A stretch of 64,000 bases of DNA. It comes from Streptococcus suis (lineage in GTDB: Bacteria; Bacillota; Bacilli; Lactobacillales; Streptococcaceae). The notes below the pieces were generated by a model, which was not told the origin of the DNA, made no database searches, and saw only the letters and a program-made list of their open reading frames with translations. Both the position numbers and the translations under genes were made by a program. The stretch is taken from NCBI RefSeq assembly GCF_019856455.1, contig NZ_CP082205.1:248001-312000 (forward strand), given 5' to 3'. Below are positions 1 to 9,390 of the stretch, piece after piece. Within the stretch, counting starts at the first letter, position 1. Each line of letters starts with the position of its first letter.

Positions 1-263
1 CCTAGCTCGACAACACGGAAAGTACCGTCTGGCTTGATTTGGCTAATCATAAAGCCAACCTCATCCATGTGGGCGGCCACTAGGATACGAGGAGCGTTTT
101 CAACAGCCGTATCCTTGATGCCAAAAATTCCACCTAGACCGTCTGTTTCAATGCGGTCCACATGTGGCGTGATTTTCTGGCGGATGTGGTTGCGAACCTG
201 TCCTTCAAATCCCGGTAAGCTTTGCAATTCGGTTACTTCTTTAATTTTTTCAAAAAGAGTCAT
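1..263 (-). CDS. pepA: Glutamyl aminopeptidase, M42 family (partial, N-terminus only)
   Basis: The reverse strand from the ATG at 263 runs off the left edge of the window, leaving about 87 N-terminal residues. The visible part has the M42 features EVTELQSLPGFEGQVR and LVAAHMDEVGFM; the latter carries the first metal-binding His-Met-Asp of this cobalt/zinc peptidase family. A GGAGGAAG ribosome site lies just upstream of the ATG. Cytosolic M42 enzymes remove N-terminal acidic residues from peptides during amino acid nutrition. The catalytic Glu and the remaining metal ligands lie outside the window. Assignment to PepA rather than another M42 peptidase rests on overall recognition. Confidence 0.85.
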   Translation of the reverse strand, partial: MTLFEKIKEVTELQSLPGFEGQVRNHIRQKITPHVDRIETDGLGGIFGIKDTAVENAPRILVAAHMDEVGFMISQIKPDGTFRVVEL

Positions 264-347
264 TTTTCTTCCTCCATGACATGATTACTACTATTTTATC
301 ACGAAGAGCTAGACTTGTCTTGAAAATATAGAAAAATATGGATAGTA

Positions 348-377
348 TTGACAAGAATGCTTGAAATTTGCTAGGAT
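348..377 (+). promoter_or_regulatory. Promoter of Fst-type toxin mRNA
   Basis: TTGACA (348-353), an 18-bp spacer and TAGGAT (372-377) face the toxin gene. The expected start near 384 gives a leader beginning with CCCCTC, which can pair with GAGAGG next to the ribosome site. This resembles the 5' helix that hides the ribosome site in known Fst mRNAs. Confidence 0.65.
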
Positions 378-413
378 AGAAATGCCCCTCAAAATAGAGA
401 GGAGGTGATTGCC

Positions 414-509
414 TTGTTGTTCGAACTTCTCACATTGTTCGTTGCACCTATTGTATCAGGTCTTGTGTTGATACTCTTTGAGTATTGGCTCAACAATCGC
501 AACAAATAG
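414..509 (+). CDS. Fst/Ldr-type small membrane toxin of a type I toxin-antitoxin system
   Basis: A 31-residue peptide starts at TTG 414 (TTG 417 is possible) behind a strong GGAGGTGA site at 401-408. It has one hydrophobic span with the family signature APIVSG, then LFEYWLNNR and a charged tail, matching the Fst consensus of an APIxxG membrane helix followed by WL and polar residues. Fst peptides insert in the membrane and disturb division or nucleoid structure when unchecked. The gene faces a convergent antisense RNA, shares a bidirectional terminator with it and has duplicated 13-bp direct repeats, the full architecture of the par/Fst module. It is too short for normal ORF calling. Function is inferred from family pattern and layout. 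Confidence 0.8.
   Translation: MLFELLTLFVAPIVSGLVLILFEYWLNNRNK
421..433 (+). repeat. Direct repeat a of the Fst module
   Basis: TCGAACTTCTCAC at the toxin start recurs exactly at 577-589 in the antitoxin transcription unit. GATTGCC is also duplicated (407-413 and 561-567). In Fst systems these repeats make the two RNAs complementary outside the terminator and block toxin translation. Confidence 0.75.
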
Positions 510-526
510 GCCCCAGGGGCAAAAGA

Positions 527-561
527 AAACCCTCAACGCTGGGAACGTTGGGGGCTTTTTG
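527..561. terminator. Bidirectional terminator of the toxin/antitoxin pair
   Basis: CCCTCAACG (530-538) pairs with CGTTGGGGG (546-554). T-rich runs follow on both strands, so both convergent RNAs can end here. Confidence 0.75.
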
Positions 562-576
562 ATTGCCGATGTATTA

Positions 577-589
577 TCGAACTTCTCAC
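577..589 (+). repeat. Direct repeat b of the Fst module
   Basis: Exact second copy of the 13-bp repeat at 421-433, lying within the antitoxin transcript. Confidence 0.75.
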
Positions 590-708
590 TGTAAGACCAT
601 TCTATCTATTTTTAAGTCTTTTGTCAAGTGGTGCGAGTTTGTCTCAGCTGTCACAAGTCCAATGGCATTTTTGGGAAAAATTCGGAGAAATATGATAAAA
701 TAGTCAAC

Positions 709-993
709 ATGAAAAAGAAGAAGACAGCCTTGCTAGCAGGCTTATTGGGGGCAGGTGTGCTCACCGCTAGTGCTCAATTTTACCGTAAAATCCAAGAAGA
801 CCGTAAAAAAGCACAGGCCTTGCAGGAGGTACGTGACTTTTTCGCTGATTTAGGAGAGATTGCCACGGTCTATGTGGATGAAACAGCCTCAACTCGTGAC
901 CAGCTTATTGGCGGGGTTGTGATGGAGGCAGGACAGGTGTTTTTATTTGAAAATACCAAAGGTTCTATTCAATACAGGGAGGAAGAAAGATGA
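709..993 (+). CDS. DUF4651-type small membrane-anchored protein
   Basis: From ATG 709 the 94-residue product begins with Lys-Lys-Lys-Lys and one hydrophobic helix (LLAGLLGAGVLTA), then a soluble domain of about 70 residues. It resembles the uncharacterised DUF4651 proteins found next to thioredoxin-like genes in streptococci. An upstream GTG at 628 is open but would overlap the antitoxin promoter. A TATGAT -10 box lies at 691-696 and no Shine-Dalgarno precedes 709, so the message may be nearly leaderless. The 3' end overlaps the thioredoxin gene by 4 bp, so the two are translationally coupled. Function unknown. Confidence 0.7.
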   Translation: MKKKKTALLAGLLGAGVLTASAQFYRKIQEDRKKAQALQEVRDFFADLGEIATVYVDETASTRDQLIGGVVMEAGQVFLFENTKGSIQYREEER

Positions 994-1310
994 TTTTTCC
1001 AACAAATCTTGAAGAAGTGGCTGCTTTGATTGAAGATGGCAAGCCGACTGTTTTTCTATTTGTGACGACTTGGTGTGGAGATTGCCACTATATTAAACCG
1101 CATGTGCCAGCTATCGAAGAAGCTTTTCCAGATCTCCGTTTTGTGCAACTGGATCGAGATGACTTTATGCCTTTGGCACAGGAATGGGCTATTTTAGGCA
1201 TTCCAAGTCTGGTTGTTTTGGAAAATGGTAAGGAAATCGGTCGTTTTGTCGATAAGAATCGCAAGACCAAGGAAGAAATCATGAACTTCTTAGCTGGACT
1301 GGGTAGATAA
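990..1310 (+). CDS. Thioredoxin-family protein
   Basis: The product has 106 residues with one thioredoxin fold. The active site is Trp28-Cys29-Gly30-Asp31-Cys32 (WCGDC), and the cis-Pro loop is GIPSLVV. It has no signal peptide, so it should act in the cytosol in dithiol-disulfide exchange. The CGDC site differs from the CGPC of TrxA, so this is a thioredoxin-like protein of the YtpP type rather than the main thioredoxin. It overlaps the preceding DUF4651 gene by 4 bp and is followed by a secreted DUF1002 protein and a YtpR-like protein on the same strand, suggesting one operon. Confidence 0.85.
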   Translation: MIFPTNLEEVAALIEDGKPTVFLFVTTWCGDCHYIKPHVPAIEEAFPDLRFVQLDRDDFMPLAQEWAILGIPSLVVLENGKEIGRFVDKNRKTKEEIMNFLAGLGR

Positions 1311-1354
1311 ATTAGCAGAGAAGCTCTGCCATTTCCCAAAAGAAAGGAAAGAAC

Positions 1355-2317
1355 ATGAAGAAATCACTAGGAAAAATCCTTCTAGCACCTGTGGTGCTGG
1401 GTTTGGGTTTGGGTTTGAGTCTTGCTCCCTTGGTGCAGGCTGAGATTCAAACAGATGTTATCAATGAAAAATGGGGCAAGCCAACACTAGTCTACGGTGG
1501 AGGTCTGTCAGATGCGCAGGCGACAGAGGTTAACAATCTATTTGGTATTTCGGATGTCAATAATGTTAGCCGTCAGGTGGTTGTTGGCGCGGATATGGAC
1601 CAATATTTAGGTACATCTGGAGCGGACACAGCCTCTCTCTATTCATCTGTCTTGGTGCAAAAGCAGGACACTGGCAAAGGGGTTGTGGTGGATATTAAGA
1701 CGCCACAGAACATCACCTTGATTACCGAAACGCAGTATGCCAATGCGGCTATTACAGCTGGTGCGACAGATGTCTTGATTGACGTTGCGGCACCCATTCA
1801 GGTGACGGGAGAGTCCGCCCTGACAGGTGTTTACAAGGCTCTTGCAGCCAATGGTGAAACAGTTGATACCGCTCGAACTGAAGTAGCTCAACAGGAGCTA
1901 GAGACAGTCAATGAAGTGGCAACGGCTCACACAGGTGACACTAATTTTGATAGTTCGGCCTTGGATAAGGCAGTAGCAGAAATCAAGACAGCTCTTGCCG
2001 ACTACAAAAAGTCTAATGGTCAGGTAGCTTCCGAATCAGACATCAATACTATGATTAACGATGTCTTGGCCAATAACGGTTTGGAAAATGTCATCACAGC
2101 AGATGAAATTTCTAAGCTAGTCACATTTGCCAAAGCTTATCAGGAAACCTCTGCTATTGATTCGGCTGAGGTTGCTGCCCAGCTCAACCAGTTCAAGCAA
2201 CAGGCGGAGCAACAAATTTCAGAAGCCTATAAGAATCTACAAGATTCAGGGATTTTAGAAAAAATCGGTGCCTTCTTTGAAAATCTTTGGAAAGGCTTGA
2301 CCGGTCTATTTGCATAA
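1355..2317 (+). CDS. Secreted DUF1002 (YpuA-like) protein
   Basis: The product has 320 residues. It opens with a clear signal peptide, KK followed by a long Leu/Gly/Val core ending at LVQA. The first half of the mature part matches the DUF1002/YpuA type, and the second half is mainly helical and Gln/Glu/Ala rich with a predicted coiled section. A short C-terminal Trp/Phe-rich tail (FFENLWKGLTGLF) looks amphipathic. AAAGAAAGGAAAG lies just upstream of the ATG. It sits between a thioredoxin-like gene and a YtpR-like gene on the same strand. The family has no established function; export to the cell surface is the only firm inference. Confidence 0.75.
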   Translation: MKKSLGKILLAPVVLGLGLGLSLAPLVQAEIQTDVINEKWGKPTLVYGGGLSDAQATEVNNLFGISDVNNVSRQVVVGADMDQYLGTSGADTASLYSSVLVQKQDTGKGVVVDIKTPQNITLITETQYANAAITAGATDVLIDVAAPIQVTGESALTGVYKALAANGETVDTARTEVAQQELETVNEVATAHTGDTNFDSSALDKAVAEIKTALADYKKSNGQVASESDINTMINDVLANNGLENVITADEISKLVTFAKAYQETSAIDSAEVAAQLNQFKQQAEQQISEAYKNLQDSGILEKIGAFFENLWKGLTGLFA

Positions 2318-2335
2318 AGGAGAAATGAAAAAGAA

Positions 2336-2959
2336 ATGATTTTTACATATAATAAAGAACAGGTTGGCGATGTCCTTATGGTGATTGTGGCTGAAGACAA
2401 GGGGCAGCCTGTTCAGTTTGAACGCAAGGGTCAAGTGGCGCGTGTTTTCCTAGAGGACACAGGGAAAACAGTAGCCTGGAATATTTTTGAAGCATCAAGT
2501 TTGGTTGAGATTGCTGGAAATGGTCAAGTTTTCATGACAGACGAGCAAGTTGCGACCTTGAATGCTGAATTGGCTAAGGAAGGTTTTGCTGAAGGCTTGG
2601 TTAACGACAATGCTCCAAAGTTCGTAGTCGGTCAGATTGCGGAATTGGTTCCTCATCCAGACAGCGACCACCTCAATATCTGTCAGGTCAATGTTGGGGA
2701 CAAAACGGTGCAAATCGTAGCTGGTGCCCCAAATGCTGCCCAAGGATTGAAAACCATTGTGGCTCTTCCGGGGGCAATGATGCCGAGCGGTAGCCTGATT
2801 TTCCCAGGAAAACTACGTGGTGAAAATAGCTTTGGTATGATGTGCAGTCCGCGTGAATTGGCTCTACCAAACGCCCCACAAGTCCGTGGTATTATCGAAT
2901 TAGACGACTCCGCAGTAGTCGGAGAAGCCTTTGATCCAGTTAAACACTGGAAGGGATAG
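2336..2959 (+). CDS. YtpR-family tRNA-binding protein
   Basis: The product has 207 residues. The first 90 or so form the DUF4479 part. The rest is an EMAP/PheT-type tRNA-binding OB fold, recognised by HPDSDHLNICQVNVG, IVAGAPNA, VALPGAMMPSG and FGMMCSPREL. This is the domain found at the N-terminus of the bacterial phenylalanyl-tRNA synthetase beta chain, here standing alone. It probably binds tRNA or structured RNA in the cytosol; its cellular role is not settled. It is the last gene of the operon starting at 709, 18 bp after the DUF1002 gene, and is followed by a bidirectional terminator. Confidence 0.85.
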   Translation: MIFTYNKEQVGDVLMVIVAEDKGQPVQFERKGQVARVFLEDTGKTVAWNIFEASSLVEIAGNGQVFMTDEQVATLNAELAKEGFAEGLVNDNAPKFVVGQIAELVPHPDSDHLNICQVNVGDKTVQIVAGAPNAAQGLKTIVALPGAMMPSGSLIFPGKLRGENSFGMMCSPRELALPNAPQVRGIIELDDSAVVGEAFDPVKHWKG

Positions 2960-2963
2960 AAAA

Positions 2964-2993
2964 GAAGAATTGGTCGCTTGGCCAATTCTTTTA
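2964..2993. terminator. Bidirectional terminator between ytpR-like and DUF2785 genes
   Basis: AAGAATTGG (2966-2974) pairs with CCAATTCTT (2982-2990), with A and T runs on either side. It can serve both convergent genes. Confidence 0.75.
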
Positions 2994-3770
2994 TGCTGGT
3001 TCAATTTTTCCTTCAATAGCCTGTTCGATTTCTTCGGTCGATGCTTGATGTGACCTAAGTTGGAAGTAAAGACTAGACAGAAAATGTTGGAGATTGAGCC
3101 ACCGGAAGTAGTCTACTGGTTCTTGATTTGGAAAGTCCAGCTTGCTAATCCATCCTGTCAGCTCTTGGCTGGTTACTTTTTCATTCAGTAGTAAATATAT
3201 AAGAATTTGTGCTAGACGGATTTCCTCGCCAGCTGAGAAAACTTTACTTTGTTTAGTTAGACAAGTGACAATAGTTTGCCAGACTGCTTTGCTTTTTTCA
3301 TCGGGAAATTGATCGTGACAGCTTGCAGCCAGAAGAAAATCAGCTCCGTGGGCAGCGGTATGGATCCAACCGAGTTTTTCATCATAGCCAGACCAGTCAT
3401 TTTCAATCGTCAAATAATCCAAGGCCTGCTGGAAGAGTAGCTCACGGTCGTTAGTGCTTAAAAATGCATGATAAATAGACTCTGGTTCATTATCGACAGA
3501 CAGCAACAGACAGTAAAGTAAGCAAGTAAAACTTTGCTTTAGTGTGGAACTTTCTGGGGAAAATGGCTTGGTTTCTTGAGAGAATTGCAGTAGCGACTGT
3601 GCTTGCTCTCTTGTAATCAAGCCCTCCAAAAAGATATGGCAAAAACTAGCATAGACCAGTTCGTCGCGTATAGTAGGGTCTGGATGGCCGATGTTTTCCA
3701 ACAACCAAGCCAGTTCGGCATTGGTATATGGTTGGGAGGTCTGTATCTTTTCCATCAAAAATTCTTTCAT
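2991..3770 (-). CDS. DUF2785 domain-containing protein
   Basis: The product has 259 residues, is soluble and mostly helical, with no signal peptide or membrane segment. It matches the DUF2785 type, with an HTAAHGADFLLAAS stretch in the middle that holds the conserved His-Ala-His-Gly-Ala-Asp core. The start at 3770 is chosen because GGAG lies 8 bp upstream. It is divergent from ssbB with 54 bp between the two starts, and convergent with the ytpR-like gene. The family has no known function, although the His/Asp cluster might bind a metal. Confidence 0.7.
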   Translation of the reverse strand: MKEFLMEKIQTSQPYTNAELAWLLENIGHPDPTIRDELVYASFCHIFLEGLITREQAQSLLQFSQETKPFSPESSTLKQSFTCLLYCLLLSVDNEPESIYHAFLSTNDRELLFQQALDYLTIENDWSGYDEKLGWIHTAAHGADFLLAASCHDQFPDEKSKAVWQTIVTCLTKQSKVFSAGEEIRLAQILIYLLLNEKVTSQELTGWISKLDFPNQEPVDYFRWLNLQHFLSSLYFQLRSHQASTEEIEQAIEGKIEPA

Positions 3771-3796
3771 GATTTTCGCTCCTTTTCTAATCCTTC

Positions 3797-3804
3797 TACG
3801 AATA
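3797..3804 (+). promoter_or_regulatory. ComX (SigX) competence box upstream of ssbB
   Basis: TACGAATA matches the streptococcal cin/com-box consensus exactly. It sits 20 bp before the ssbB ATG, the position of a -10 element recognised by the competence sigma factor. A T-rich stretch lies upstream. Confidence 0.8.
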
Positions 3805-3824
3805 AATAAGTAGGAGGATATAAA

Positions 3825-4220
3825 ATGTACAATAAAGTTATTTTAATCGGTCGCTTGACGGCCCAACCTGAACTCACACAAACACCAACTGGCAAAACTT
3901 TGACTCGTGTTACTGTTGCAGTTAATCGACGATTTAAGACAGAAAATGGTGAGCGTGAAGCAGATTTTCTCAATGTTATTTTCTGGGGCAAATTGGCGGA
4001 AACACTTGTCTCCTATGGCAGCAAGGGTAGTCTGATTTCTATTGACGGTGAATTGCGGACGAGAAAATACGAAAAAGACGGCAGCAACCACTATGTGACA
4101 GAGATTCTAGGCCAATCATTCCAATTGCTTGAAAGTCGTGCTCAACGTGCTATGCGTGAAAATAATGCGAATGATGATTTGGTGGATGTGATTTTGGAAG
4201 AGGAAGAATTGCCGTTTTAA
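3825..4220 (+). CDS. ssbB: Competence-type single-stranded DNA-binding protein SsbB
   Basis: The product has 131 residues: one OB fold beginning MYNKVILIGRLTAQPEL, then a very short linker and the acidic tip EEEELPF that contacts partner proteins. The length equals that of pneumococcal SsbB, and the long Gln/Gly linker of the housekeeping SsbA is missing. SsbB protects incoming single-stranded DNA during natural transformation. The ComX box 20 bp upstream supports competence control. AGGAGG lies 9 bp before the ATG. The gene stands alone and ends in a bidirectional terminator. Confidence 0.9.
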   Translation: MYNKVILIGRLTAQPELTQTPTGKTLTRVTVAVNRRFKTENGEREADFLNVIFWGKLAETLVSYGSKGSLISIDGELRTRKYEKDGSNHYVTEILGQSFQLLESRAQRAMRENNANDDLVDVILEEEELPF

Positions 4221-4303
4221 AGCAATATCAGTCCCAAGACCGATGGAGCGTATTGAAAAATAGGCTATACTATAGTCAATCCTAAATATTTTTCATATCT
4301 CCT

Positions 4304-4334
4304 TAAAAACACCGACGAAAGTTGGTGTTTTTTG
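4304..4334. terminator. Bidirectional terminator after ssbB
   Basis: AAAAACACCGAC pairs with GTTGGTGTTTTTT around a CGAAA loop, between the convergent ssbB and small membrane gene. Confidence 0.75.
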
Positions 4335-4583
4335 CTACTTATTTCTATATTTCCACCATTCTATCAGCATGATAATTAGAGAAAGTAGGAGAACTCCGTA
4401 GAAGAAAAAGATGATGTAACGAGGGTGGCTAAAGAAAAATATCCAGACTAGCCAGAGTAGATAGGAGAATATCATTTTCCCCCAAAAGCCTAATTTACGT
4501 TTTAAAAACCATTCTGCAAAACTTTCGTGAACGGAAAAACGGCTTTCAAGGTAATCTGTTTTTAAATCTCTAAAAAATTTCAT
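4335..4583 (-). CDS. Small membrane protein, unknown function
   Basis: The product has 82 residues. A charged N-terminal third (about 1-34) is followed by two hydrophobic helices (about 36-53 and 56-75) rich in Phe, Trp, Tyr and Ile, and a basic end (WWKYRNK). The second helix follows the first after only a short polar turn, so the protein should form a membrane hairpin. AAGGGGGA lies near the ATG on the reverse strand. I recognise no family. It stands alone between ssbB and groESL. Coding status is supported by the hydrophobic pattern and ribosome site but is less certain than for its neighbours. Confidence 0.55.
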   Translation of the reverse strand: MKFFRDLKTDYLESRFSVHESFAEWFLKRKLGFWGKMIFSYLLWLVWIFFFSHPRYIIFFFYGVLLLSLIIMLIEWWKYRNK

Positions 4584-4692
4584 AAATCCCCCTTAACTTT
4601 TTAATAATAGTATAGCATAGTTTTGCTATAATTAACAGGTTGCGTTTTCTCAGTCCCTGGACGGATTTTAGGTAAATTAAAAAAGAATTTTC

Positions 4693-4720
4693 TTGACTAT
4701 TTTTGACCAAGTGATACAAT
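4693..4720 (+). promoter_or_regulatory. SigA promoter of groESL
   Basis: TTGACT (4693-4698), 16-bp spacer, TACAAT (4715-4720). The start point would fall just before the CIRCE operator. Confidence 0.7.
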
Positions 4721-4732
4721 AGGAAATGTGAA

Positions 4733-4759
4733 TTAGCACTCATATGTATAGAGTGCTAA
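4733..4759 (+). promoter_or_regulatory. CIRCE operator (HrcA binding site)
   Basis: TTAGCACTC (4733-4741), 9-bp spacer and GAGTGCTAA (4751-4759) form a perfect match to the CIRCE inverted repeat. HrcA bound here represses groESL until heat or misfolded protein titrates GroEL. Confidence 0.95.
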
Positions 4760-4779
4760 AAATACCAGGAGGTAGTAAA

Positions 4780-6695
<1,916 letters not shown>

Positions 6696-6709
6696 GAAAT
6701 AGCAAAATG

Positions 6710-6735
6710 ACACAGCTGAAAGGCTGTGTTTTTTC
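6710..6735 (+). terminator. groESL terminator
   Basis: ACACAGC (6710-6716) pairs with GCTGTGT (6723-6729) and is followed by a T run. The IS30-family element begins a few bases downstream. Confidence 0.8.
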
Positions 6736-6736
6736 T

Positions 6737-8280
6737 GGTAAATTCTCAAAGTAAGTTCTAGTTCCCGTCCTTCCAGAAGTTACTTTGAGAAAACTGCATA
6801 ACATCAACAGAATTTAGTCTCAGACTAAGTTCTGTTTTTGACTAAAAATGTTGATAGTAGTGAGTTTTAGGGTTGAAAATGTTGAAAATGTTGAAAAAAA
6901 GAGTACACTAAAGTTACTGGCTCTGAGACGTCTCAAAGTAAGTTCTAGCTATCTAGAATTTTGGATGGGACAAGTTCCTTTCTATTTTGAAATTATTTTT
7001 TGATAAAAACTAACGATTATTTATCCAATAATCGAGGTGATTGGATGACGTTCCCAGGGTCAATTTTAGAGATTCCCAAAAGTGTTGCCAATTCCTCACC
7101 GTAGGTAAATGTAAAGAGTTCATAGGCGGATTTTCCGTTGAAAGAAGCTCGTCTGACGCTGTTGACATGCGAACAAACCAGGTTGATGTCCTCCTGTGTC
7201 AAGTTATCAAACGAACTTCCTTTAGGAAGAATATCTCTGATAAGTGTGTGATTCTTCTCAATTCTCCCTTTCTGGTCAGAACGATTTGGGTCACAGAAGA
7301 ATAGCTTAGATTCTCCACGAACATCCATTTCGATATCGTCCACTCTAGCGAATTCACCGCCATTATCGGTCAGAATGACAGGGAATAGTTCGCAGAAGTC
7401 CATCTCTTTCTGATGCAGGTCATTCTTGATAGCGTAGAGATGTTTAGCGACCTCATTAGCTGTTTTATTATCAAGTAATCGAGCGAAGATAAAGTTACAG
7501 AAGGAGAGGTTAAAGGTGAGAAGTACCTTTCCACCGATCCGTCCAGTAACGGTGTCCATTTCCAGCCAATAGCTGATTCCTTTCTCTATGAGAAAGCGTT
7601 GGAAGTCCTCGTAAGACCGTCCTTCTTTGGCAGTTTTAGGAATGGGTTGTAGTTTTCTGGTTCTCCGCTTTCTGAATTTCACGACACGGGGGAAATCAAT
7701 GGGCTTTGTGGACAGATAGCCTTTTTCAAGGTATCTGTAGATAGAAGCTCTGGATGCCGAAAGTTCGTTTGAGGCGATGATGTGGTTGAGGTGTTGGCCC
7801 TTTTGGATGGCAGCAGAAACAATCTCATCCATGCGATAGAATTCGTCCTTGTTTAGTGCAACACCCGTTCTCGAGTCTGAGAGCTTAGCTTCATAATCAA
7901 GCTGAGCTCTTTTTGCGTAGTAGAACTGTTTCTGGTATCCGCAGTTGCTTCTCTTTTTCGGACAGGCATTACAAACGTATGGAGCCTTTTTGAGTAAAGG
8001 GCAGGCCTCACAATTGGAAGTACTAGAGTTCTCTTTTATCACTCTATTTCTCCGAACTTCTTTTGAAATTGTGGACGGGTCTTTTCCTAGCTTAACAGCG
8101 ATAGCTGAGAAGGGCTTAAGTTGTTCAATTCCTATTTGAATATCATTGCGATCAGAGAGAGTTAAGTGTTTGTTTTTCATTGTCAGTTACCAACTTGTCC
8201 CATAGTAAGTTCTACCTTATTTCTTTGTCTCAGTCTAATTTCCAGTTTTTAAGATAGACTAGAACTTACTTTGGGAATTT
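6737..8280 (-). mobile_element. IS30-family insertion sequence
   Basis: The ends carry inverted repeats: 6740-6762 and 8258-8280 agree at 22 of 23 positions (both contain CAAAGTAAGTTCTAGT). One transposase gene lies between them on the reverse strand. Flanking 6721-6736 and 8281-8296 agree at 15 of 16 positions, possibly a long target duplication overlapping the groEL terminator. A second copy of TCTCAAAGTAAGTTCTAG lies inside at 6931-6948, so the true left end could instead be there. The span from 6760 to 7016 contains no gene. Confidence 0.7.
7017..8180 (-). CDS. IS30-family transposase
   Basis: The product has 387 residues. The N-terminal helix-turn-helix (LTLSDRNDIQIGIEQ, then STISKEVRRNR) is the IS30-type DNA-binding domain. 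A cysteine-rich stretch (CEACPLLKKAPYVCNACPKK) could bind zinc. The C-terminal DDE integrase core shows LEMDTVTGRIGG (first Asp), LTDNGGEFARVDD (second Asp) and DQKGRIEKNHTLIR (Glu). It is intact and full length, so the element may be active. It lies between groEL and rpsL, opposite to both. Confidence 0.93.
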   Translation of the reverse strand: MKNKHLTLSDRNDIQIGIEQLKPFSAIAVKLGKDPSTISKEVRRNRVIKENSSTSNCEACPLLKKAPYVCNACPKKRSNCGYQKQFYYAKRAQLDYEAKLSDSRTGVALNKDEFYRMDEIVSAAIQKGQHLNHIIASNELSASRASIYRYLEKGYLSTKPIDFPRVVKFRKRRTRKLQPIPKTAKEGRSYEDFQRFLIEKGISYWLEMDTVTGRIGGKVLLTFNLSFCNFIFARLLDNKTANEVAKHLYAIKNDLHQKEMDFCELFPVILTDNGGEFARVDDIEMDVRGESKLFFCDPNRSDQKGRIEKNHTLIRDILPKGSSFDNLTQEDINLVCSHVNSVRRASFNGKSAYELFTFTYGEELATLLGISKIDPGNVIQSPRLLDK

Positions 8281-8318
8281 AGCCTGTGTTTTTTCTTAAA
8301 AATTTCAAACATATCTAT

Positions 8319-8347
8319 TTGACAATGGTTTTGGGATGTGGTACTAT
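8319..8347 (+). promoter_or_regulatory. Promoter of the rpsL-rpsG operon
   Basis: TTGACA (8319-8324), 17-bp spacer, TACTAT (8342-8347), 39 bp downstream of the IS30 end. The leader to the rpsL ATG is about 130 nt and contains a GTGTAC/GTACAC pair that may form a stem. No gene lies between the IS and rpsL. Confidence 0.75.
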
Positions 8348-8485
8348 ATTAGACGGTACTTTTTACTTTTGGTCTCTCAAGAGTGTACAGGGACGTGCTG
8401 ACAAATGTTGCAAAAGTACACACAGATAGGGGTTGTCACCAATGCCTTATCACCAAAAATAAAAAATATATACAGGAGAATGTAG

Positions 8486-8899
8486 ATGCCTACAATTAAC
8501 CAGTTGGTACGTAAACCACGTAAGTCTAAAGTAGAAAAACCTAAATCACCAGCTTTGAACGTTGGTTACAACAGCCGTAAAAAAGTTCAAACTAACGTTT
8601 CATCACCACAAAAACGTGGTGTTGCAACTCGTGTCGGAACAATGACACCTAGAAAACCTAACTCAGCCCTTCGTAAATTCGCTCGTGTACGTTTGAGCAA
8701 CCTTATCGAAGTTACTGCTTACATCCCAGGTATCGGTCACAACTTGCAAGAGCACAGCGTTGTTCTTCTTCGTGGTGGACGTGTAAAGGACCTTCCAGGG
8801 GTACGTTACCATATCGTTCGTGGTGCGCTTGATACTGCAGGTGTTAACGATCGTAAGCAAGGCCGTTCTAAATACGGTACTAAACGTCCAAAAGGCTAA
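8486..8899 (+). CDS. rpsL: 30S ribosomal protein S12
   Basis: The product has 137 residues, normal for S12. It begins [15 protein letters not shown] and contains the decoding-centre segments [13 protein letters not shown] and [13 protein letters not shown], where streptomycin-resistance changes arise; both Lys positions are the susceptible form (TPRKPNS and GGRVKDLPG). AGGAG lies 9 bp before the ATG. It is the first gene of the str operon, 16 bp before rpsG, driven from the promoter at 8319. Confidence 0.98.
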   Translation: MPTINQLVRKPRKSKVEKPKSPALNVGYNSRKKVQTNVSSPQKRGVATRVGTMTPRKPNSALRKFARVRLSNLIEVTAYIPGIGHNLQEHSVVLLRGGRVKDLPGVRYHIVRGALDTAGVNDRKQGRSKYGTKRPKG

Positions 8900-8915
8900 G
8901 AAGGGGGAAATATAA

Positions 8916-9386
8916 ATGAGTCGTAAAAATCAAGCGCCTAAGCGCGAAGTATTGCCAGATCCATTGTATAACTCAAAATTGGTAACTCGTTTGATTAACC
9001 GTGTTATGTTGGACGGTAAACGTGGTACTGCTGCATCAATCGTTTACGGTGCTTTTGATCAAATCAAAGAAGCAACTGGTAACGATGCACTTGAAGTATT
9101 TGAAACAGCAATGGAAAACATCATGCCTGTACTTGAAGTACGTGCACGTCGTGTCGGTGGTTCTAACTACCAAGTCCCAGTTGAAGTTCGTCCAGAGCGT
9201 CGTACAACACTTGGTCTTCGTTGGTTGGTAACAATCGCTCGTAACCGTGGTGAGCACACTATGATTGATCGCCTTGCGAAAGAAATCATGGATGCAGCAA
9301 ACAACACTGGTGCAGCTGTTAAGAAACGTGAAGATACTCACAAAATGGCAGAAGCAAACCGCGCATTCGCACACTTCCGCTGGTAA
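8916..9386 (+). CDS. rpsG: 30S ribosomal protein S7
   Basis: The product has 156 residues, the standard length. It begins [16 protein letters not shown] and contains [20 protein letters not shown], which contacts 16S rRNA and tRNA near the E site. AAGGGGGAA precedes the ATG. It nucleates assembly of the 30S head and in some bacteria represses its own operon. It follows rpsL directly; fusA comes 541 bp later, separated by a tandem repeat and its own promoter. Confidence 0.98.
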
Positions 9387-9390
9387 GATA

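Larger units (their letters stand above)
524..592 (-). ncRNA. Antisense antitoxin RNA (RNAII-like) of the Fst module
   Basis: A consensus reverse-strand promoter, TTGACA (622-627), 17-bp spacer, TAGAAT (599-604), predicts a transcript starting near 592. It runs through the copy-b repeat (577-589) and ends at the shared hairpin 530-554, giving roughly 70 nt. Its two complementary regions to the toxin mRNA are the repeat and the terminator loop, as in pAD1 RNAII. This is predicted from sequence only. Confidence 0.7.

Noticed and set aside
4744..4779. Extended N-terminus of GroES
   Set aside because: The upstream ATG lies inside the CIRCE operator, and AGGAGG serves the ATG at 4780.
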